Source: Pycnococcus provasolii (Eukaryota; Chlorophyta; Pseudoscourfieldiophyceae; Pseudoscourfieldiales; Pycnococcaceae). From it: a DNA stretch of 64,000 nucleotides. This document shows, one piece after another, positions 58,054-64,000 of the stretch; the stretch's first letter is position 1, and each line of letters starts with the position of its first letter. The stretch lies in contig OW568869.1 of assembly GCA_938743325.2 (NCBI GenBank), positions 434,001-498,000 of the forward strand. Direction: 5' to 3'. The position numbers and the translations under genes are program-made. Under the pieces are notes generated by a model that did no database searches, had not been told where the DNA came from, and saw only the letters and a list, made by a program, of their open reading frames with translations.

Positions 58054-61000
58054 TCATGACATCTCCGCAGGCTCGACGTCCATAGTGAAGTTGAACTCCT
58101 GGTCCACTCCTAAAAACGTGTCATTCATCACAAAGAGCGTCCACTTCTGCCGACCAGCCGTCGTATCTTCGGGAACGCTGCACTTCACAGTCACCGCAAG
58201 CGGCTCCGTCGCGAGAGTGTTCACCTTCTTTATGCCGAGAAGCGCTCCCGTCTGCTTGCAGCCTACCAAGACCCAGAAGCTCTCGAGCTCCTTCGCACGG
58301 CACGGGAAGCGATCGCTCACTGGCGCAGGTGGAAGATCACGGCTCGCATCGGCATCGCGGCGCATTGTGACCTTCACAGATACGGAGGCACCGGGCAGCA
58401 CGAGGCGACGATGAGTTCGCAGACGCTCGCGCGCTGCACGCGCCGCCTCGTCCTCGTCCTCCTCCTCCTCCTCTTCTTCCTCTTCCTCCTTATCATCATC
58501 GGTATCCCCAGCCTCTTTCTTGACGTGCTCCACCTCGCCGTCGACATCGAAGCTGACGTCGATAGCGGGATAACGTGCACACCACCGCGCAACGTCGCTC
58601 ATCACGCGACTAGCCGTGGCAGATAAATCACCACCCGCAGCTTCCACCGCAGCCATCTCAAGGCTGTTTCCTAGCACAAGCCGCTCGCGCGACTTCGGCT
58701 CCATCTCGAGCAGATCGTACACACCCTCGACGCCAGCCTTGGCGCATGCCTCCACCGTGCCCCGCGTGAAGTGCGGAATCTGCAGCAGAGCACCCACGCA
58801 CGAGGCATCCTTTGGAATGCTTTCCCACGTTCCTTGATGTAGCATCTGGCACAACTCCATCAGAACCAATGCAGGAGGCAGCCAGCCGTTGCTCCCGACG
58901 ACGTCAATCATCGCGCTAATCAGCCTGTGCGCCACCGTTAGCACCAGTCCGAGATCCTCCCTTAGATCCGCATGTCGTAGCACAGCCGCGTGAGGCGAGC
59001 TGTCGGGCAATCGACCCACAGGAATCGTTCCAGCACCAAGGTGACTCTGCAAAAGCAGATTCACCTTCGCTGTCACGTCGTACGCATTCGCGAAGCTCGG
59101 ATAATTGTACACGGCATGCTTCGAGGCTCTCACAAGAGCCCTTTCCTCGCCAGGCGTCCGCACCGGAGCGATCAGATTCTTGAATTCGGAACTTGCACAG
59201 AAAATCTCAAGCAGAGCACGAAGCTTGCACTTCTCCGTGAGGCTTGCCGCGTAGATTTCGAGAGTCGTGTACGACAGGTAGTAGTAAGATGCCACCATGC
59301 CGTAGTTCAGCGGCGTCAGATCCAGCTCAGCCTCCTCGTCCTCCATCGCCTCCTCGTCCTCACCGCTGCCCTCCTGGATGCACTGGCTTGCGACAAGATC
59401 GGAGCAAACGTTTTCCACCATCTCGCTCAGGTGATCGCTGATGTGACGCGGCGTCGCGCCAATGAGACCGTACAGGTTCGGATTCTGCCGCAGCCTGCGG
59501 TAGTACAGCGACCACGTGATGTAGTCAACCGCGTCTTGCTTGTTCTCCACCACGCCCGCAGCAATCTCACCGTTCATCACGTCGTGGATCACGGCGTCCA
59601 GGCTGCTCTCCACCGGGATTGCATCCGCCACGAAACGGCTGTAGTACGCCTTTCGACTCGACGAGGTGAAGAGATATGCCGCCGCACGGCCACCGCCACC
59701 CGAGGACCGCGTGTATGGCATCACCGTGCGCAGACTCGCCTTGTCGAACATCTCGAAGATGTCAGTCAAACTGTAGTCGGCACTGAGAGCGGAGAACGTC
59801 GAGTCGCCGCTCACCGAGGACATGCGCTGCGACGCGAGGTCAGGCTCGTGATACTGCGTGCCTAGCACGACGATCACGCTCGCCGTTGCGGACATGCTGC
59901 GAGCCGACTGCACTGTTGTCACCAAAACGCCATCCACGCCACTCGTGAAGAGGTCCAGGCTCTGCTTCTGAGCTTCGGGGGACATCCCCTCGTGCAGTAG
60001 CGCGACTCCGTTCGACAGGCAGTGTACGTGCGTGGCGTCCACCTTCGTGCTGCCGTCGCCAGCCGACTCTGCCAGAAAGCTCTGCACAAATTCAGGACCC
60101 TCCACACCCCTCAAGAACATCTCCGAGTCGCCATCTGCCGCCGCGGCGGTGAGCAATTCCAGAGCAGCGGCACGCGCATGCTTCTTCGACGGCGCGAAGA
60201 CAATCGCTCGGGGCGCCGTCCCAAAATCTGCGTCCGCCGCTGCGGATGCAAGAGCCTCCGCATCCAACCCACCGAGCCCCGTGCGTGCATCGGCGCTAAC
60301 AGCCTCCACGATGTGCTTCTTTAGGGCGGTGTACGTAGGCTTTGTCATCGCCGCAAGACGCGCCTCGAAGTTTGCCGCATCCATCCCCTTTACTCGCACG
60401 TCGAGAGGAACGCTGCGAACGTTCGGACCGAAATTAAAGACCGAAGAGGAAGAACTACTACCGCTCTTCGAGTTTGCAGAACACCCGATCCAATCGCTAA
60501 CGTCGCTGGCGTTCGCGAGGCTGTACCCAATCCCCACGATCCGAATCGAACGTTCCAGGTTCGTGGCGATGTACCGCATGCGACTCAAAACAACCTCGTA
60601 CGTCGGACCTCCGCCGCTGCCGAAGCTCCCCGCGTCTGGGACAGACTGCACGACGCTTGCGCTCGACCCCACGTGGTGAATACCATCCGCTACCACGAGC
60701 GAGATGTTGCGGACACTCTTGCGCTGCTTCCACCGCCTCGTCACCATATCAAATTGCATTGGCGTGCACAGGCAGATATCGCAGCCCTCGAACAGCCTTA
60801 AATCCGCCGTCGAATCCATGCCTGTCAGCACCGCAAGGCGTGGTGCACCGCGCAGAGCCATGGGAACTAGGTATTTGCGCCACCTCTGAAGAGTCTGCTG
60901 AACGCGCTCGACGTGCGGGTGCACGTACACGACCTTTGGAGGCACACCTGATGAGGAAGCCTTGTCAAACGCCCCGAGCACCGCGAGATCCGCGCACGCC

Positions 61001-64000
61001 ACAAGATCAGTCTCATTTGGCGCGCAAACCAACATACTTCCAGTGCCGTTGAAGAGGCTCTGAAGCGTCTGCGTCTGCACAGCGCTGAATGTGCCGCCGG
61101 CATTGCCGCCGCTGTCTTTGTCAATAGACTCGAACATTTGTGCGTATTCCCGGCGATCCAGCGAGTTGAATGGCAAACGCTGCAGATCAAGAAGTTCAGT
61201 GCATGGGAGAAATTTGGCAGGAAGGATGAGCTTCTTGAACGAAATCGGCAGCACCGTTTCGGAGTGCAGCCACGTGTCAGAGAGCAGCCGGAGGAAGTAC
61301 TGCGGTGGAAGCGGACTATCGGTGATAGGTACAGTCACGGAAAGCACAATATCCTGCCCCGGATTGCCGCTAGCATCCGCACAGTGGTGCTCTTTCACGA
61401 CAACCTTCTCGTGATGCAAGATGTACTCGGAGTCGCAGTCCTCCACCCAAAGCTGGAACGTCTCACCCGCGCCGCGGTGGAAGCGACGGTCCCAAAGGAA
61501 ATCGGCGGTAATCTCGACGTCAAGCTTCAAGATGTGACGCGTGATCGGATACACCTGCACATTCACTTCGCACTTCGGGATGGAGTGCAGGTACCTGTGC
61601 ATCGTTCGGCCTAGCTTTGGAAGCCTGATCATCTCCCCAAGCTCGGCGCTATTCAGGTCGTACAGTCGTTCGAAGGGCATGTCCACCTTCTCGAGGCGTG
61701 CAATCGCATCTGGAGGGAGCTGCTTGGAGCTTGTCGAGAGGAACTGACGTAGTGGACTCTGCGTTTCCCAAATGCGGTGGCTGACCATCTTCGACCAGCT
61801 CAGACAGTGCCTTGCAACGCTCGCCCAATTCTTTGCCAACGTCATCTCGTAAAGAGCTCGGAAGAGCCGCCCAGCTGACTGCACGACGTAAACGGTATCG
61901 GCGTGCAGGCTAAAGCCTTCCAGTGGCATGCGGCTCACATAAGCCTGCAGCAGTATGTTAATCTTGCAGAGGGGCTCGTCAACCTGCTCCTTGATGGGGA
62001 TGGGAACGCGCTCGAGCAGCTTCATGAGCGACACCTTTTCCTCATGCCGTATGCCGATCTGCCGAAATTCCTCGCTGAGGCTAAAGACACGCAGAAGATC
62101 AATGTCGCTGAGCGTGCTCTTCAGATGGTGATGGTACGTGGATATGCTCGTGTACTTCACGTAGTAGTAGCTAGCGATGCGCCCTAGCTCGGTTGCATAA
62201 ACAGCGCCGGTGTGGCGATCGTATCGCAGCAGACCAGCTCTTTCCAGGTTCACGCATGCCGTGTGCACTAGGTCAAGACGACGATCCTTCAGTAGCGGGT
62301 CCTTCTCGATGTCGGCAAGAGGTACACCGTACATCGTTGGAGTCTTCAGCATGCGGATGTAGAGATACGTGTACCCGAGCCATGTTGCGCCCTCCTCGAT
62401 GCTGTTGACGGTGCCCGCAACCACCTCCGCGTTGAGGCTATCGCACAGCATGCTGACCAACTGGCTCTCGATGGGCAGCTGCTCGTGCAAGATGCTAAGG
62501 TAGTACTGCAGCTGACTATGACTGGTGATGATCACACCTTCGCCGAAGGTGTCGAACTGAGGTCGACCGGCTCGTCCGATCATTTGCATCATGTCAAGCG
62601 TCGAAATTTCGTCCCACGCAGCCTTGTCAGGCGAGTACACCTGCGTGCCCTTAATGATGACGGTGTGCGCGGGAAGGTTCACGCCCCAGGCGAGAGTGGC
62701 GGTGGACACCAAAACGCGGATGTGTCCGTCGGCGAAGAGATCTTCGACTAGCGTGCGGTCTGACCGCGTCATACCTGCGTGGTGGCAGGCGAACCCAAAT
62801 GGCAGCACATCGCGCAGATCCTGGTCGACGAGCTCTTCGCTTGCCGCTTCCGAAACAAGAATTTCCTTCGAAGCGCTGGCATCTTTCACCACGGTGGATA
62901 GAAGGTCCTCCTGCACGAAGGAATCACGCAGGTACTTGGCCGTCTTCGCGGTCTCCTTCCTCGTGTGCACGAAGACGAGAACCTGCTGCTTGCTCTCTGC
63001 GACCGAAGCTTTCACCTTCTCGTAGCATAGCTCGTTGTACAGTTGGTGCTTCTGTAGAGCCTTTTTGACGGTCACACCAATGTACTGCAGCTGAAGGGGG
63101 CACGGGCGATACGTTCCGTCGAAGTAGAACATTCCTCGATCAGCCTTGACTCGTAGCAGAGTGGCGATATCCTCGTAGTTGGGCAGGGTTGCAGAGAGGC
63201 CGACAAATCGAACCATTTCGCTCGTGCTCTCCACTCGGCGAACTGTTCGAGCGATAATCGACTCCAGCACAGGTCCGCGCGTATCATGCAGCAGGTGAAT
63301 TTCGTCCATGATCAGCAGCGTCACGAGGTTAGAGAAGCTGTGGCCCATCTGCAAGCTCTTCCGGGTGACAATGTCCCACTTCTCCGGCGTCGTCACGATG
63401 ATGTGTGCCTCCATGAGCTGCTGTCCGCTCAACGAAACATCGCCTGTTAGCTCTTTCACCACCACGTTGTAAAGCTCGAGCCGCTTGCTTAGATTTCCCA
63501 CCACCTCGCTTACGAGCGCCTTCATCGGCGCAACGTACACCACCTTGAACTTGTCCATGGCGGCGGGATCCACTACCATCGAACCTCCGTCGCCCTCCTT
63601 CACGCAGTACTTGCCAATTTCACGGAGGATCGTGAGCATGGCCACATTTGTCTTACCCGCGCCCGTTGGGGCACAGATGAGCATATTTTCGTTGCTGAGC
63701 AGCGCCGTTTCGTAAACCTTGCTCTGCATGCGGTTGAGCGCCTTCATTCCCTTGAATGCCCCACGCGTCCACTCGGGCATCGACTCCTTCGCCACGAGCT
63801 TGTCTTTGGAAATATCTGCAGCAGTTGCCTTCACCGCAGGCACGTGTATTTCCTCGTATCCTTTCTTAGCTGTGCGAAATGAGCCCGGCGGTAGTGTGCA
63901 GCTGCGATTCGCCATCTTGCGGCTCCCCTCCACGAACGTGAGGGGCTTTAGGTCAATCATGCGCCGTGCTGAAGCTAAGGATGCGGTAGTAGGCTGCGCG
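58054..64000 (-). CDS. BRR2: BRR2-type U5 snRNP helicase, 5' partial
   Basis: Spliceosomal DExH/Ski2-like ATPase that unwinds U4/U6. From the in-frame ATG at 63960 it has 1968 residues, and the frame stays open to the window end, so the N-terminal ~200-400 residues lie outside. Cassette 1 is complete: Walker A APTGAGKT (97-104), DEIH (219-222), a QMIGRAGRPQ motif VI and a first Sec63 domain. Cassette 2 is degenerate: the Walker A position reads CAPNETDLVA without GKT, and the DExH position reads DGIH. A second Sec63 domain follows, interrupted by an acidic run. KGYEEIHVPAVK before cassette 1 matches BRR2 more than ASCC3 or SLH1. Confidence 0.93.
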   Translation of the reverse strand, partial: AQPTTASLASARRMIDLKPLTFVEGSRKMANRSCTLPPGSFRTAKKGYEEIHVPAVKATAADISKDKLVAKESMPEWTRGAFKGMKALNRMQSKVYETALLSNENMLICAPTGAGKTNVAMLTILREIGKYCVKEGDGGSMVVDPAAMDKFKVVYVAPMKALVSEVVGNLSKRLELYNVVVKELTGDVSLSGQQLMEAHIIVTTPEKWDIVTRKSLQMGHSFSNLVTLLIMDEIHLLHDTRGPVLESIIARTVRRVESTSEMVRFVGLSATLPNYEDIATLLRVKADRGMFYFDGTYRPCPLQLQYIGVTVKKALQKHQLYNELCYEKVKASVAESKQQVLVFVHTRKETAKTAKYLRDSFVQEDLLSTVVKDASASKEILVSEAASEELVDQDLRDVLPFGFACHHAGMTRSDRTLVEDLFADGHIRVLVSTATLAWGVNLPAHTVIIKGTQVYSPDKAAWDEISTLDMMQMIGRAGRPQFDTFGEGVIITSHSQLQYYLSILHEQLPIESQLVSMLCDSLNAEVVAGTVNSIEEGATWLGYTYLYIRMLKTPTMYGVPLADIEKDPLLKDRRLDLVHTACVNLERAGLLRYDRHTGAVYATELGRIASYYYVKYTSISTYHHHLKSTLSDIDLLRVFSLSEEFRQIGIRHEEKVSLMKLLERVPIPIKEQVDEPLCKINILLQAYVSRMPLEGFSLHADTVYVVQSAGRLFRALYEMTLAKNWASVARHCLSWSKMVSHRIWETQSPLRQFLSTSSKQLPPDAIARLEKVDMPFERLYDLNSAELGEMIRLPKLGRTMHRYLHSIPKCEVNVQVYPITRHILKLDVEITADFLWDRRFHRGAGETFQLWVEDCDSEYILHHEKVVVKEHHCADASGNPGQDIVLSVTVPITDSPLPPQYFLRLLSDTWLHSETVLPISFKKLILPAKFLPCTELLDLQRLPFNSLDRREYAQMFESIDKDSGGNAGGTFSAVQTQTLQSLFNGTGSMLVCAPNETDLVACADLAVLGAFDKASSSGVPPKVVYVHPHVERVQQTLQRWRKYLVPMALRGAPRLAVLTGMDSTADLRLFEGCDICLCTPMQFDMVTRRWKQRKSVRNISLVVADGIHHVGSSASVVQSVPDAGSFGSGGGPTYEVVLSRMRYIATNLERSIRIVGIGYSLANASDVSDWIGCSANSKSGSSSSSSVFNFGPNVRSVPLDVRVKGMDAANFEARLAAMTKPTYTALKKHIVEAVSADARTGLGGLDAEALASAAADADFGTAPRAIVFAPSKKHARAAALELLTAAAADGDSEMFLRGVEGPEFVQSFLAESAGDGSTKVDATHVHCLSNGVALLHEGMSPEAQKQSLDLFTSGVDGVLVTTVQSARSMSATASVIVVLGTQYHEPDLASQRMSSVSGDSTFSALSADYSLTDIFEMFDKASLRTVMPYTRSSGGGGRAAAYLFTSSSRKAYYSRFVADAIPVESSLDAVIHDVMNGEIAAGVVENKQDAVDYITWSLYYRRLRQNPNLYGLIGATPRHISDHLSEMVENVCSDLVASQCIQEGSGEDEEAMEDEEAELDLTPLNYGMVASYYYLSYTTLEIYAASLTEKCKLRALLEIFCASSEFKNLIAPVRTPGEERALVRASKHAVYNYPSFANAYDVTAKVNLLLQSHLGAGTIPVGRLPDSSPHAAVLRHADLREDLGLVLTVAHRLISAMIDVVGSNGWLPPALVLMELCQMLHQGTWESIPKDASCVGALLQIPHFTRGTVEACAKAGVEGVYDLLEMEPKSRERLVLGNSLEMAAVEAAGGDLSATASRVMSDVARWCARYPAIDVSFDVDGEVEHVKKEAGDTDDDKEEEEEEEEEEDEDEAARAARERLRTHRRLVLPGASVSVKVTMRRDADASRDLPPAPVSDRFPCRAKELESFWVLVGCKQTGALLGIKKVNTLATEPLAVTVKCSVPEDTTAGRQKWTLFVMNDTFLGVDQEFNFTMDVEPAEMS
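58463..58500 (-). repeat. coding acidic (Glu) repeat in BRR2
   Basis: Glu/Asp run of about 17 codons in the last Sec63 domain. It is absent from yeast and human BRR2 as far as I recall and probably forms a surface loop. Confidence 0.5.

Noticed and set aside
58054-63960. ASCC3/SLH1 identity for the large helicase
   Set aside because: The sequence before cassette 1 and the degenerate second cassette fit BRR2 better.
1-64000. tRNA, rRNA, retroelement or virus-derived genes
   Set aside because: No cloverleaf, rRNA core, reverse transcriptase, integrase or capsid-like frame was recognised by eye; short RNA genes could still have been missed.

Overview
The window is nuclear DNA from a photosynthetic eukaryote, most likely a small-genome unicellular green alga of prasinophyte grade. 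The evidence is the gene content. It has PGR5 (photosystem I cyclic electron flow), Ycf20, two THH1/TOM1/TOM3-type membrane proteins, an EDR2_C protein, a nodulin-like/NFD4 transporter, an asparaginyl-tRNA synthetase with a WHEP insertion and a TITAN9/Csm1-like protein. Genes are dense and mostly intronless or with one or two short GT-AG introns (48 to 318 nt). Short TTAGGG/TTTAGGG-type arrays recur near gene starts. The species cannot be fixed from sequence alone.

Layout. 0-12.6 kb: 5'-partial CPA2 antiporter, SET-domain methyltransferase, an identical 452-bp inverted repeat carrying a HIT domain (one copy in a small gene, one fused to a TBC RabGAP), calmodulin-like gene with two introns, EDR2_C protein, a mitochondrial-type unknown protein, a perfect 75-nt palindrome, and a PrsW-like gene lacking its N-terminal half. 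12.6-18.8 kb: a giant SFI1-type centrin-binding repeat protein with nearly six 492-bp tandem units. 19.5-22.8 kb: an apparently whole piggyBac DNA transposon with matching terminal inverted repeats. 23.4-31 kb: an adenylation-carrier-ankyrin protein, an NFD4-like MFS transporter and an ankyrin-DHHC-type acyltransferase with a DHFC active site. 31.5-45.6 kb: small unknown membrane protein, UBA4/MOCS3, B-box/GATA factor, AsnRS, di-iron hydroxylase, Csm1-like protein, Ycf20, TIM21 and an intronless TOM1-like gene. 45.8-64 kb: secreted FN2/8-Cys repeat protein, a three-exon TOM1-like paralog, RING-H2 ligase, GRIP golgin, PGR5, proteasome beta1, kelch protein and a 5'-partial BRR2 helicase.

These are mainly independent housekeeping genes, not a pathway cluster. 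Themes are ubiquitin/proteasome (RING, UBA4, PBA1), membrane traffic (TBC, golgin, palmitoyltransferase, TOM1-like), cell division (SFI1, calmodulin/centrin-like, Csm1) and organelles (PGR5, Ycf20, TIM21). The most unusual items are the HIT inverted duplication and TBC-HIT fusion, the SFI1 array, the A-PCP-ankyrin protein, the B-box/GATA combination, the piggyBac with an SH3/Tudor-like N-terminus, the palindrome beside a truncated PrsW gene, and repeated telomere-like arrays in promoters.
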